A DNA stretch of 37,311 bases from DATCDE01 sp038252405 (lineage in GTDB: Bacteria > Actinomycetota > Actinomycetes > Prado026). Positions 1 to 7,869 of the stretch are shown in pieces. A program made the position numbers and the translations under genes. The DNA lies in the NCBI GenBank assembly GCA_038252405.1, contig JBBSAJ010000028.1, forward strand, positions 1-37,311. Direction: 5' to 3'. How positions within the stretch are numbered: the first letter of the stretch is position 1; each line of letters starts with the position of its first letter. The notes beneath the pieces were generated by a model. That model was given only the letters and a program-made list of their open reading frames with translations, did no database searches and had not been told where the DNA came from.

Positions 1-1
1 C

Positions 2-97
2 TTCTGGCTGAACCTACAAACGCGATACGACCTGGAAGTTGAACGAGACAGACTCGCCGGGACACTCGAGGCCATCCACCCACTCCAACCAGCCTGA
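2..97 (+). CDS. HigA-family antitoxin, C-terminal end only
   Basis: This is the last 31 codons of a gene that begins left of the window. The residues FWLNLQTRYDLEVERDRL followed by a short tail match the conserved C-terminus of HigA-type (XRE/HTH) antitoxins, where a phrase like PEFWLNLQ-RYDLEVA is diagnostic. In the family, HigA neutralises the mRNA-cleaving toxin HigB and represses its own operon, and higB normally lies just upstream of higA, so any toxin gene would be outside the window. The DNA-binding helix-turn-helix is not visible. It stands next to an AbiE toxin-antitoxin pair, which fits a mobile accessory region. Identification rests on the short motif only. Confidence 0.6.
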   Translation, partial: FWLNLQTRYDLEVERDRLAGTLEAIHPLQPA

Positions 98-228
98 CCG
101 CCGGCCCTTGCCACGGCTCAGCGGCCACCCGTCAGCGGCACATCCAGGGTGGGGCCTACAGCCTCGATTGCTGGCACATCTACACGTCGGCACTGCAGAG
201 CCTCCCGGGTCGTCATCACGAGTCCGCG

Positions 229-798
229 GTGGCGTCGCGCCCTGTGGCTGGCCCTAGGGTGTCGGCCGTGACCGTCGAGCTGAAGGACGCCCACCTGGAA
301 CGTGAGCGTCGGTTCCTGCTCGCCGGCGCTCCCAGCGGTCTGACGTCCCGCCGATCGTTGGTGATCCAGGATCGATACCTGCGCGGGACCCGGCTGCGGC
401 TGCGAGTCGTGGACGAGCAGGGCCGGGCGCGGGCGTACAAGCTGGGGCAGAAGGTCCGTCTGGATGAGTCGTCGGCGGTCGAGCTGGCGCACACCACGAT
501 GTACCTCAGCGACACCGAGTTCACGGTTCTGGCCGGTCTGCCGGCGGACGTCCTGGAGAAGACCAGACACCTGGTCGATGCCGCCGGCGCGACGGTGGCG
601 GTGGACTGCTTCCACGGCGGGCTGGCGGGACTGGTCCTGGCCGAGGTCGACCTGGGAGTGGGCGGGAGCATGCCGTCGTCCGTGCCGGGTGACCCGGTCA
701 TGGAGGTCACCGCCCATGAGCGGTTCACCGGTGGCGCGCTCGCCGTCACCAGCAGCGGCCAGCCGCGTCGGATGCTGGCGGACTACGGGTTGGCCTGA
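229..798 (+). CDS. CYTH domain protein
   Basis: The 189-residue product reads as a single CYTH fold, the tunnel-shaped domain of class IV adenylate cyclases and thiamine/inorganic triphosphatases, which binds triphosphates with Mg2+ or Mn2+. Visible family marks are the N-terminal charged motif ERERRFLL (usual form ExExK, here with R in the K place), the basic strand RLRLRVV, YKLGQKV, and the acidic LAEVDLG near the end. There is no CHAD partner domain and no membrane segment. The start is uncertain: GTG at 229 is used, but in-frame GTG codons at 259 and 268 lie nearer the first conserved motif. It stands alone between toxin-antitoxin genes. Substrate and role cannot be told from sequence. 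Confidence 0.7.
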   Translation: MASRPVAGPRVSAVTVELKDAHLERERRFLLAGAPSGLTSRRSLVIQDRYLRGTRLRLRVVDEQGRARAYKLGQKVRLDESSAVELAHTTMYLSDTEFTVLAGLPADVLEKTRHLVDAAGATVAVDCFHGGLAGLVLAEVDLGVGGSMPSSVPGDPVMEVTAHERFTGGALAVTSSGQPRRMLADYGLA

Positions 799-965
799 CC
801 AGCCATCCCGCACTGACCACCCGATCGACTCGCGCTTGAACGGCAGATATTGGGTGGGTTCTCGAACGATTCCTCAGGCCGGGAGGGAGGGGCAGTGCGT
901 CGCGGGTGGCGGGCCGCGCCATCCCGGGGGCGGCGGTGACCGGGGCGGTGGGTGGTTGGCTGTGG

Positions 966-1852
966 TCAGCGGGTCCAGGTGTGGAGCTGGGGGTCCCATC
1001 GGCCGTGGGCTGTTCCGTCGAGCAGCGGGTCTGCGAAGGGCGTGACGATGGTGAGGGCGTCGTCGAGGGTGCGGCCGGCGGTCAGCAGGGTGCGTCGTGC
1101 CTCTGCCGCGTAGCCGCTCTGCCAGGTTGTGGGGTCTGGGACGACGAAGGTGCTCGGCAGGGTGATGCCGCGCCGTCGCGCTTCGGATCGCAGAGCAGCC
1201 AGCTGGTGCTCGGCGTCGACTGAGGCTTGGGTCACGATGGCGACGAGGTCGACGAGGTCCTTTAGCGGGTGGACGACGTGCGAGTGGGTCCGTAGCGCTG
1301 GAACACTGCGACGATCTTGTCGGCGATGTGGTCCACCAGTGGGTAGACGGCGTAGGGGTGCTGGGCGATGTCCGGCATGTGCACAACGGCCAGCGGTCGC
1401 ACCTGGTCCGGTTGGCCGGTCATCCGCAGCTCGGATCCGACCAGATCGACCTGGAAGGACGCCCAGCTGGTCGTGCCCAGGTACGCCGTGATCGGCAGGC
1501 GCAGGCCGGGCGTGCCGGTGCCGACGGGCTGCGGCGGGCCGACCTCGAAGCGGAACCAGTCGTGCAGGTCCACGGCCACGGCGGCGCGCAGCTCGGCCTC
1601 GGCGACGTCGGTGGTGGTGTTGCGGTAGACGTCGATGGTCGCGCGCACGCCGATGTCCCGGGCGAGCAGCGCGGTGGCCCCTTTGACGACCCAGGACGGG
1701 TCGTGCTGGTACAGCCGCTGCAGCAGCCGGTCGTAGGCGAACTGGCGTTGCAGCTGCGCCAGCGTCCACGGGCCGGTCGACGCCACGGCGCGCAGCCGAT
1801 CGGTCAACGCCCGCCGAAACGCCGCCGGTGACGGGTAGTGCCGCCCGGTCAC
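966..1852 (-). pseudogene. abiEii: AbiEii-type nucleotidyltransferase toxin, frameshifted
   Basis: AbiEii is the toxin of type IV toxin-antitoxin and phage abortive-infection systems, a GTP-preferring nucleotidyltransferase in the studied members. The gene starts at GTG 1852, overlapping the antitoxin stop by 4 bp. Its first 196 codons carry the family motif WVVKGATALLAR (residues 54-65) and a DIYRNT-like segment (DVYRNT), and run to DKIVAVFQRYG. A TAA at 1262-1264 then ends the frame. The expected continuation, LKDLVDLVAI through SEARRRGITLP and DPLLDGTAHGRWDP, is in the neighbouring frame down to 966. Loss of one base in a codon such as TAC (giving STRYKDLVDL, the family form) explains both the stop and the shift. 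Either a real inactivating mutation or a sequencing error. Confidence 0.85.
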
Positions 1853-2592
1853 CGCCGGGTCCCCGCCCCACCGGGAGACGGCCGCGCCGCCGGTGCGGCC
1901 GACCGCGCACGACCAGGTCCCGAGCCCGCCTCGTCGAGCCAGCGGCCCGCCTCGGGGTCACCGACCAGGTCCAGCAGCCACCCCAGCAGGCCACGACCGT
2001 CGCCGCGGGGCAGACCCCGGCGGGACGCGAGCGGGCCGAGTGCGGCAGCGAACGATCCCGGGGTCTCGACCCGGCCACGGATCGCATCCGCGATCACCTG
2101 GGCGATCGCCTCGCTGTCCTCCCGGTCGACCAGCAGGTCCGCCACGGTCCGGGCCGGGCGTGTGACCAGCAGACCGGCCACACGGACCCACTCCTCGACC
2201 GTCAGCGGCCGCACGTGCAGCCGCACATCACCCCGCCGGGACTGCCGGCGCGCCGGCAGCGTGAACTCGTGGACGTCCGCCGGCAGATGCCCCAACCCGA
2301 ACACCGCAGCCGCGGAACGGTGCGAGACCACACCCTGATCGGCTGAGCGCTGCCAAGCAGGCACCCCCGGCGCGAGCTGCAGCCACGCCGCCCGCAGCTC
2401 GGCCCGGTCGGGCATCGGCGCCCCCCGCAGGTGGAACACCCCGTGCGCGACCCGCTCCAGATCACCACGGTCGATCAGCCGGACCATGGTGGCCGCAGAC
2501 ACCCCGGCCACCACCGCCTCCCGTCGGGTGACCAGCCCCCACTGGTCCTCGGCGAACCGCCCCAGACGCACCAGCGCCGGCTCCCGTGTCAC
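1849..2592 (-). CDS. abiEi: AbiEi-family antitoxin / transcriptional repressor
   Basis: This is the antitoxin of the type IV AbiE pair. Family members have an N-terminal winged helix-turn-helix that represses the operon and a C-terminal domain needed for antitoxicity. The order of motifs fits: FAEDQWGLVTRREAVVAGVS then LIDRGDLERVAHGVFHLRGAP (DNA-binding part), then VTRPARTVADLLVD and RGLPRGDGRGLLGWLLDL. GTG 2592 was chosen because the homologous start of the winged helix is a few residues downstream and a GAAGGGG Shine-Dalgarno lies directly before it; an ATG at 2634 would place the operator inside the gene. It is 247 residues and intact, although the toxin it overlaps by 4 bp is frameshifted. 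Confidence 0.85.
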   Translation of the reverse strand: MTREPALVRLGRFAEDQWGLVTRREAVVAGVSAATMVRLIDRGDLERVAHGVFHLRGAPMPDRAELRAAWLQLAPGVPAWQRSADQGVVSHRSAAAVFGLGHLPADVHEFTLPARRQSRRGDVRLHVRPLTVEEWVRVAGLLVTRPARTVADLLVDREDSEAIAQVIADAIRGRVETPGSFAAALGPLASRRGLPRGDGRGLLGWLLDLVGDPEAGRWLDEAGSGPGRARSAAPAARPSPGGAGTRR

Positions 2593-2599
2593 CCCTTCA

Positions 2600-2623
2600 A
2601 TATAGCCCGTATATGGGCTATAT
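2600..2623 (-). promoter_or_regulatory. Palindromic operator of the abiE operon
   Basis: Two perfect 9-bp arms, ATATAGCCC and GGGCTATAT, are separated by 6 bp. The palindrome ends 7 bp before the abiEi GTG. AbiEi proteins are known to repress their own promoters by binding inverted repeats, so this is the natural operator. Its AT-rich arms stand out strongly from the GC-rich surroundings and can also supply -10-like TATA elements (TATAGC, TATATT). Confidence 0.75.
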
Positions 2624-2980
2624 CGCAGCACCATCGAGGCTTGAACCCATCGGAGGGTCACCCTCGGAAGCGACAAGTCGCTCCGACACGGACACACCGA
2701 GCCAACGTCACGGCAGCCGAATCGGTAACCCCCAGCATTGAATGTCCCTGAGTTCATGCTGGGTTCGAACGCGTGGCCAACTTCCGAGATGAGCCGAATC
2801 GCTCAAGCGCACAGGAATCCTGGTGCCCCAACGCGTTCTAGCCCTAAGCAGTCCGACCCGACAGCGTCTGGGATGGCTCGGGCGCGGCTTCAACTTCCGA
2901 ACAGAACGTTGGCGCTCATCCGGTTCGGCGCCGTATGGCATCGATCGCGAGGACGGCGGATGCGTCAGCGATACCGAGGG
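2624..2980. other. Gene-free stretch between abiE and the tRNA-like remnant
   Basis: No convincing gene is seen on either strand. It contains one hairpin, CCCAGCAT at 2731-2738 pairing with ATGCTGGG at 2756-2763. Base composition is less GC-rich than the housekeeping genes. The short open frames here and across the remnant give proline- and arginine-rich products with no family resemblance; the antisense ones containing GLEPLTP or GTRTPDPL are the usual by-product of reading through a tRNA 3' end. Confidence 0.5.
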
Positions 2981-3010
2981 GGTCAGGGGTTCGAGTCCCC
3001 TCAGCTCCAC
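2981..3010 (+). other. tRNA/tmRNA 3'-end remnant, probable attachment site
   Basis: A complete T arm is present: stem AGGGG at 2985-2989, loop TTCGAGT, stem CCCCT at 2997-3001. It is followed by a 7-nt acceptor strand CAGCTCC (3002-3008) and discriminator A plus CC. No matching 5' acceptor strand (GGAGCTG or GGGGCTG), D arm or anticodon arm lies upstream, so this is only a 3' end. CAGCTCCACC is also the known 3' end of many tmRNA (ssrA) genes, a common integration site. A 3'-end fragment on the plus strand is what integration into such a gene leaves at the far end of an island, so positions 1-3010 would be island and the intact gene would be left of the window. Confidence 0.6.
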
Positions 3011-3144
3011 CCAGTGGGGGGATGTTCGTGCTGGTCAAGGGCTTGAGCCCTCCGAGACGGAGCATGACCCGCTCGACCGCGAAGCCATCTGTCACGGACA
3101 GCATTCGTCTGCATAGGCGGCTGATCCACTCGACCCCTCTTCCC

Positions 3145-3150
3145 TACACT
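3145..3150 (+). promoter_or_regulatory. -10 element of the oxygenase gene
   Basis: TACACT lies 8 nt before the ATG at 3159, the spacing expected for a leaderless or very short-leader transcript. No convincing -35 is seen. Confidence 0.35.
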
Positions 3151-3158
3151 GCTTGGCC

Positions 3159-5525
3159 ATGGTGGATGCCGCCCGGGATCGTCTTGCCGGTCTGCTCGCC
3201 GGGGCAGCAGCCCCCGGGGCGTTCAGCGCGGCGCGGACCGCGCCGGTCCGTGATCTGCACCTCGAGGTTCGAGGAGTGGGATCCATCGGCTTGCCGGTGT
3301 CCCAGGCGCAGGCGAGGGAGTTGTGCGTCATCGGTCGGCCAGCTCGCTACGGGCGCGGAGACCAGACGCTCCTCGACCGAGGTGTACGGGACACATGGGA
3401 GATCCCGAAGAGCAGGGTCAAGATCGACAGGAGCCGCTGGGACCAGACGCTGTTCCCGGTCCTCGAGCGCCTCGGTCGGGATCTCGGTATTCCTTCGGGC
3501 ACCACGCTGAAGGCGGAGCTTCATTCGATGCTCGTCTATGGGCCGGGTCAGTTTTTCGTCCCCCATCAGGATTCCGAGAAGGCGGACACCATGGTGGGGT
3601 CGCTCGTGGTGGGCCTGCCCTCAGGCTTTTCCGGCGGTGCGCTGGAGATCCAGCACCGCGGTGAGACCGCGACGTACCGGGGATCGAAGAAGGCGTTGTC
3701 GTTCGTGGCCTTCTACAGCGACTGCCGCCACCAGGTGAAGCCCGTCACCTCCGGGTACCGGATCGTGCTTACCTACAACCTGCTTCTTCGGAGCGGGAGC
3801 CCAACCGCGACGGTGGCCGTGGCCCCGGAACTGGTCGACAGGCTGGCCCGGTGTCTCGGCGAGCACTTCGGACCGGTCGGTGCCCCAGATCGCCTGGTCT
3901 ACCTGCTGGACCACGAGTACACGCCCCGCGGGCTCGACTGGTCGCGCCTCAAGGGCGGTGACGCTCGGAAGGTGGAGATGCTTCGCAACGCGGCGGAGGC
4001 AGCGGGTTGCGAACTCGTCCTGGCGCTGGCGGATGTGCACGAGACGTGGAGCGCCTACGAGACGGAGGACCAACGATCGTGGTATCGCCGGTCCCGCTAC
4101 GTCAGTCGGGACGACGAGGCCGACGAGGACGACGAGGACGACGAGGCCGGTGGGGGCGGGACCGACGACTACGACCTCGAAGAGCTCATCGAGTCCGCCA
4201 TCACTCTGGACCACTGGATCGACTCCTCCGGGAGCCGGTCCGCGAACGTAGGGCTCTCCGTCGGCGACGACGAGGTCTGTGCGTCGACCGGTTCGGATGA
4301 CCTGGACCCCTACACGTCGGAGTACGAGGGCTACATGGGGAACTGGGGAAACACCCTGGACCGCTGGTACCACAGGGGGGCGGTGGTCCTGTGGCCGCGC
4401 ACCCGGGCCTTTGTCGTCCGGGCTCAGGCGTCGCCGTCCTGGGCGCTCGACTCGCTCGTCGCCCAGGTGCGCCAGGGAGACGTCACCGGCGCACAGGATG
4501 CGGCAGCCAAGCTGGCCCCGTTCTGGGGACGGGCCGCCAGCCAGATGGAGGCGAGAGGCTTCTTCACCAAGGCCTTGCGCACGGCTCGCCTGGTCGACGA
4601 TCCGGCGTTGGCGGCCATGCTGCTGGGGCCCTTTCGGCCGGAGATGCTCACCACCGGTCACGCCAAGGCGTTGAGCGCCCTGGTCGAGCGCTACGGAGCG
4701 ACCTGGGCTGCGAGCCTTCTGGCGGCCTGGTCCACACGGCGGCCTTTCTCCTACTCCAAGGGCCCGGGCCGGCGCGAGTGGATCGCTTCGCTGCCTGCCC
4801 TATGTCTCGAACTCCGAGAGGTCGGCGACGAGGGGACGATCGTGGCTCGGTTGCTGCTGCAGGAATCCTGGAGGTGGCTGAGCACGCTTATCGCTCAGGA
4901 TCTCGACCAACCGGCGCCGAGCAAGCGGCAAGAGTCGCTGTCCACGTTGGAACGCCCGGTTGCCGCGCTCCTGGAGGGCGCCTCGCTCGTGGCGGCCGCC
5001 GACCTGCGCGACGAGGCGGTCAGTCTCCTGTGCCGGGGCGATGACGACCTGGTCACCCTCGCCATGGGGGTCGTGCGGGCGATCCCGACGCCGCGGTGGC
5101 ACGCGACCGGTCTCGACGCTGTCGCCGCCCACTCCGTGGATGCGCTGGAGGCCCGCCTGGGCCGACCCGTCCGCGCCGGTGATGACTGGTCGATCGAGTT
5201 GCCGAAGGGGTGCACCTGTGAACTCTGCGCTGGGCTGCGGACCTTCCTCCATGACCGGTCTCGAACGACGTTCGACTGGCCGCTCGCCCAGGACCGCCGG
5301 GCCCACGTCCACCGTCGCATCGAGGCTGCCGAACTGCCGGTGACCCATCAGACCCGACGTCGTGGCCGGCCCTTCACGCTGGTCTTGGCGAAGTCCGGCG
5401 AGCTGTTCGAGAACGAACGGCGACGTCGTCGTCGCGACGAGGCGGACCTGGCGTGGCTCAAGCGGAACCGAGCCGCTGCCGCACGGCGTCGATCGGCGGC
5501 TCGTCGTCGCGGGCACGGTGGATGA
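3159..5525 (+). CDS. Large 2-oxoglutarate/Fe(II)-dependent oxygenase
   Basis: A 788-residue protein. The N-terminal third is a prolyl-4-hydroxylase-like double-stranded beta-helix: HQD (H136, D138) and H191 in CRHQV are the iron ligands, and R201 in SGYRIVLTYNLL is placed to bind 2-oxoglutarate. An Asp/Glu-rich linker (roughly residues 320-345) follows, then a region with YMGNWGNTLDRWYHRGAVVLWPR, then a long helical C-terminal part with a CTCELC cysteine motif near residue 690 and a basic ERRRRRRDE stretch close to the end. The whole layout recurs in fungal and actinobacterial proteins annotated only as 2OG-Fe(II) oxygenases. ATG 3159 is preferred over TTG 3153. It stands alone right after the tRNA-like remnant. 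The substrate is unknown; protein hydroxylation is a guess from the fold. Confidence 0.8.
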   Translation: MVDAARDRLAGLLAGAAAPGAFSAARTAPVRDLHLEVRGVGSIGLPVSQAQARELCVIGRPARYGRGDQTLLDRGVRDTWEIPKSRVKIDRSRWDQTLFPVLERLGRDLGIPSGTTLKAELHSMLVYGPGQFFVPHQDSEKADTMVGSLVVGLPSGFSGGALEIQHRGETATYRGSKKALSFVAFYSDCRHQVKPVTSGYRIVLTYNLLLRSGSPTATVAVAPELVDRLARCLGEHFGPVGAPDRLVYLLDHEYTPRGLDWSRLKGGDARKVEMLRNAAEAAGCELVLALADVHETWSAYETEDQRSWYRRSRYVSRDDEADEDDEDDEAGGGGTDDYDLEELIESAITLDHWIDSSGSRSANVGLSVGDDEVCASTGSDDLDPYTSEYEGYMGNWGNTLDRWYHRGAVVLWPRTRAFVVRAQASPSWALDSLVAQVRQGDVTGAQDAAAKLAPFWGRAASQMEARGFFTKALRTARLVDDPALAAMLLGPFRPEMLTTGHAKALSALVERYGATWAASLLAAWSTRRPFSYSKGPGRREWIASLPALCLELREVGDEGTIVARLLLQESWRWLSTLIAQDLDQPAPSKRQESLSTLERPVAALLEGASLVAAADLRDEAVSLLCRGDDDLVTLAMGVVRAIPTPRWHATGLDAVAAHSVDALEARLGRPVRAGDDWSIELPKGCTCELCAGLRTFLHDRSRTTFDWPLAQDRRAHVHRRIEAAELPVTHQTRRRGRPFTLVLAKSGELFENERRRRRRDEADLAWLKRNRAAAARRRSAARRRGHGG

Positions 5526-5593
5526 TGCGATGCAGGGTCCGGTTGAGCAGCAGCTCGAGTGACTGATGTCAGCTCCACCCAGCATGAACGGCA

Positions 5594-5659
5594 TCGGCGC
5601 ACCGGGTGGGGGATTCAGCCACCGCGTGCGGTGGGCCGATCCCCCACAGGGTGCGCCGA
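5594..5659. terminator. 66-bp imperfect palindrome between convergent genes
   Basis: Three nested perfect arms pair symmetrically: TCGGCGCACC (5594) with GGTGCGCCGA (to 5659), GTGGGGGAT (5606) with ATCCCCCAC (5639), and CCACCGC (5619) with GCGGTGG (5628). The internal mismatches are 2 bp and 4 bp on both sides and the loop is 2 nt. It lies between two converging genes, so a bidirectional terminator is the simple reading, but there is no U tract and it is much longer than needed. It may be a mobile palindromic element. Confidence 0.6.
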
Positions 5660-5686
5660 CTGGCGTGAGTCCCTGCCGGGCGCCGA

Positions 5687-6067
5687 TCACTGCATGTGGA
5701 TCGGCGGCAGAACCACTTGGTCGCTCGCTGGGTTCGGCAGCGGGGCTGCCGGGATGGGCGCGAAGCCCTCGCCGATCGACCGGACCAGCCCGCTGGGCAG
5801 CAGGTCCGTGCCGTCGTATTCCGCCACCGGGTAGTAGACCGCCGCGTGCTGGCGCTGCAGCGCGATCTGCTCGGCGTCGGACAGGGCGGTGGTCGTCCCG
5901 CCCCGGAAGAACAGTGCCCAGGCTCCGACCGCCAGGGCGGCAATCACGATGATCAAGCCGATCACCAGGGCCACGATGCGCCCGGTCCGGCGCTGGCGAA
6001 CAGGCGTCGGGGTAACGACGGGCGTCGGGGTGATCGTGGTCGTCGGGCGTTGCAGGACGGTGCTCAT
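5687..6067 (-). CDS. Small single-pass membrane protein of unknown function
   Basis: The 126-residue product has a Thr/Pro-rich cytoplasmic N-terminus with two TPTPV repeats, basic RQRRTGR, one strongly hydrophobic helix at about residues 31-54, and an extracytoplasmic tail of about 70 residues rich in proline. The start ATG 6067 is set by a strong GGAGGAGG Shine-Dalgarno just upstream; an in-frame ATG at 6106 precedes that site and is unlikely. It follows the protein O-mannosyltransferase gene on the same strand by 115 bp, and the Thr/Pro-rich segments would suit O-mannosylation only if exposed outside, which the predicted topology (positive-inside) does not support for the N-terminus. No family recognised. 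Confidence 0.6.
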   Translation of the reverse strand: MSTVLQRPTTTITPTPVVTPTPVRQRRTGRIVALVIGLIIVIAALAVGAWALFFRGGTTTALSDAEQIALQRQHAAVYYPVAEYDGTDLLPSGLVRSIGEGFAPIPAAPLPNPASDQVVLPPIHMQ

Positions 6068-6182
6068 GGTGTCCTCCTCCACGGGTCTTTCCACTTCCGC
6101 TGACACCTCCAGGGTGCGCGTGCGGAGCGGTCGGCCGCTTCCGGGAAACCACTGGGGTTCCCCGACCGGAGGACTGGGGTGG

Positions 6183-7796
6183 TCAGATCCAGCCGCGGAA
6201 CCACAGCCTGCGCAGCCACTGGGCGTACGGGAGCTGGTCGCCGACGAGCAGCGGCCAGATCCAGGCGGTGTTGGCGAGCACCAGCAGCAGGTAAGAGCCG
6301 ACGGCGGCGGCTCCCCAGGTGCGCCGGGGCGAGCTGCGAGCCGGTCCGAGGATGGCCCCGAGCGCCAGCGTCACGGCGAGCGCCAGGAACGGCGCGAACA
6401 CCACCGAGTAGGACGTGAACACCGTGCGGCTGCTGTAGAGGACCACCCAGGGCAGCCAGCCGGCGGCCACCCCCATGAGCACCGCGCCGGCCCGCCAGTC
6501 CCGCGCGGCGGCCCAGCGCCACAGCGTCCAGACCAGGGCGAGGGTGGCCCCCCACCACAGCAGCGGCGTGCCGAGTGCGATCACTTCGCTGACGCAGGAC
6601 GTCGATGTGCACCCGTGCTGGCCCTGCTGCACGTTGTCGGTCCAGAAGGCGGTCGGGCGGATCATCAGCGGCCAGCCGATCGGCTTGGCCGCATAGTTGT
6701 GCGGCGTCGTCAGCCCGGTGTTGAAGTGCAGCATCTCTGCGTGGTAGTGCCACCAGCTGCGCAGCGGGGCCGGGATGGACCCGAACGAGGTGGTCCGCCC
6801 GTCGGCCCAGGTGCGGTCCCAGCCGCCCGAGGTGGCGAACCAGCCGGTCCAGCTGACGACGTACACGGCGATGGCCACCGGCACGGTGGACACGAACGCG
6901 GGGACGGCGTCGCGGCGCAGCATCGCCAGCAGCGGACGCCGGATGCCCACGGCCCGCCGGGCGCCGGCGTCCCACAGGACCGTGAGGATCCCGAACCCGG
7001 CCAGGTAGAACACGCCGTTCCACTTGGTGGCACAGGCGAGGCCGAGTAGCAGGCCCATGGCCAGCCGCCAGGGGCGCAGCCCCATCCGGGGGCCGCGTAC
7101 ACCGTCGGGCAGCGGCTCGTCCGGGCGGGCCTCGGCCCAGCCGGCCAGCCGCGAGCGCATCCGGTCGCGGTCCACGAGCAGCGCACCGAAGGACGCGAGC
7201 ACGAAGAAGGCGACGATGCCGTCCAGGATCGCCGTCCGGCTGAGCACGATGGACAGCCCGTCCAGGGCCAGCAGCAGGCCGGCGATTGTCCCCAGCAGCG
7301 TCGAGCGGGTCAGCCGGCGCCCGATCCGGGCCACCAGGAGCACGGCCAGGGTGCCGAGCGCGGCCGTGGCGAACCGCCAGCCGAACGGCGTGACGCCGAA
7401 CACCCACTCGCTGAACCCGATCAGCCACTTGCCGATCGGGGGGTGCACGATGAACGACCCCTGACCGGTGAACACGTTCGTGTCGCCCTTGAGGATCAGG
7501 TCGTTGGCGTTGGAGATGGTCTGCTGCTCGAAGCCGAACCGCCACAGCGCGAGGCCGTCCTTGGCGTAGTACGTCTCGTCGAAGGAGAACGCGTGCGGGT
7601 GCCCGAGGTTGACGAACCGCAGGATCCCGCCGACCAGGGTGACGGCAAGCGGCCCGAGCCAGCCCCACCAGCCGTCGTCCGGCATGGGGGCGGCGAGGCG
7701 GCGGCGCACCGACGACGCGCCCGGCCCGGCCGGCAGCCGGCGGGCGTGCCGCGGGCCGGCCTGTTCCTGCGGCGCCTCGGCCACCGTCGTCGTCAC
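6183..7796 (-). CDS. pmt: Protein O-mannosyltransferase (PMT family, GT39)
   Basis: The enzyme transfers mannose from polyprenyl-phosphomannose to Ser/Thr of proteins during secretion, in the cytoplasmic membrane. The 537-residue product shows the PMT-family opening RFVNLGHPHAFSFDETYYAKDG with the catalytic Asp-Glu pair, then FIVHPPIGKWLI, LDGLSIVLSRTAILDG, ACATKWNGVFYL and WHYHAEMLHFNTGLTTPHNY, with about ten hydrophobic helices. GTG 7796 is chosen over farther upstream starts because a TACGAT -10 element lies 6 nt before it. It is divergent from rsmI, the same arrangement as Rv1002c/Rv1003 in M. tuberculosis, which supports orthology. Confidence 0.92.
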   Translation of the reverse strand: MTTTVAEAPQEQAGPRHARRLPAGPGASSVRRRLAAPMPDDGWWGWLGPLAVTLVGGILRFVNLGHPHAFSFDETYYAKDGLALWRFGFEQQTISNANDLILKGDTNVFTGQGSFIVHPPIGKWLIGFSEWVFGVTPFGWRFATAALGTLAVLLVARIGRRLTRSTLLGTIAGLLLALDGLSIVLSRTAILDGIVAFFVLASFGALLVDRDRMRSRLAGWAEARPDEPLPDGVRGPRMGLRPWRLAMGLLLGLACATKWNGVFYLAGFGILTVLWDAGARRAVGIRRPLLAMLRRDAVPAFVSTVPVAIAVYVVSWTGWFATSGGWDRTWADGRTTSFGSIPAPLRSWWHYHAEMLHFNTGLTTPHNYAAKPIGWPLMIRPTAFWTDNVQQGQHGCTSTSCVSEVIALGTPLLWWGATLALVWTLWRWAAARDWRAGAVLMGVAAGWLPWVVLYSSRTVFTSYSVVFAPFLALAVTLALGAILGPARSSPRRTWGAAAVGSYLLLVLANTAWIWPLLVGDQLPYAQWLRRLWFRGWI

Positions 7797-7802
7797 CGGG
7801 CC

Positions 7803-7808
7803 ATCGTA
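7803..7808 (-). promoter_or_regulatory. -10 element for pmt, leaderless spacing
   Basis: On the minus strand TACGAT is followed by 6 nt and then the pmt GTG, so transcription would start at or next to the start codon. On the other strand CAGGAT at 7858-7863 stands 6 nt before the rsmI GTG in the same way, giving a divergent pair of leaderless promoters in 73 bp. Confidence 0.5.
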
Positions 7809-7869
7809 AGGAGCAGGCGGCGCTCGGCCGTGGACCGACCGGCTGGCGGGACCCTGACAGGATGAGCGG

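Noticed and set aside
1255..1275. Programmed frameshift in abiEii
   Set aside because: No slippery heptamer is in the right register; a one-base loss explains the sequence more simply.
2640..3010. A complete tmRNA gene
   Set aside because: No 5' GGGGCTG-like acceptor strand and no tag-peptide reading frame could be found upstream of the T arm.
2708..3104. Small antisense genes with GLEPLTP or GTRTPDPL
   Set aside because: These are the familiar antisense reading of a tRNA 3' end, not proteins.
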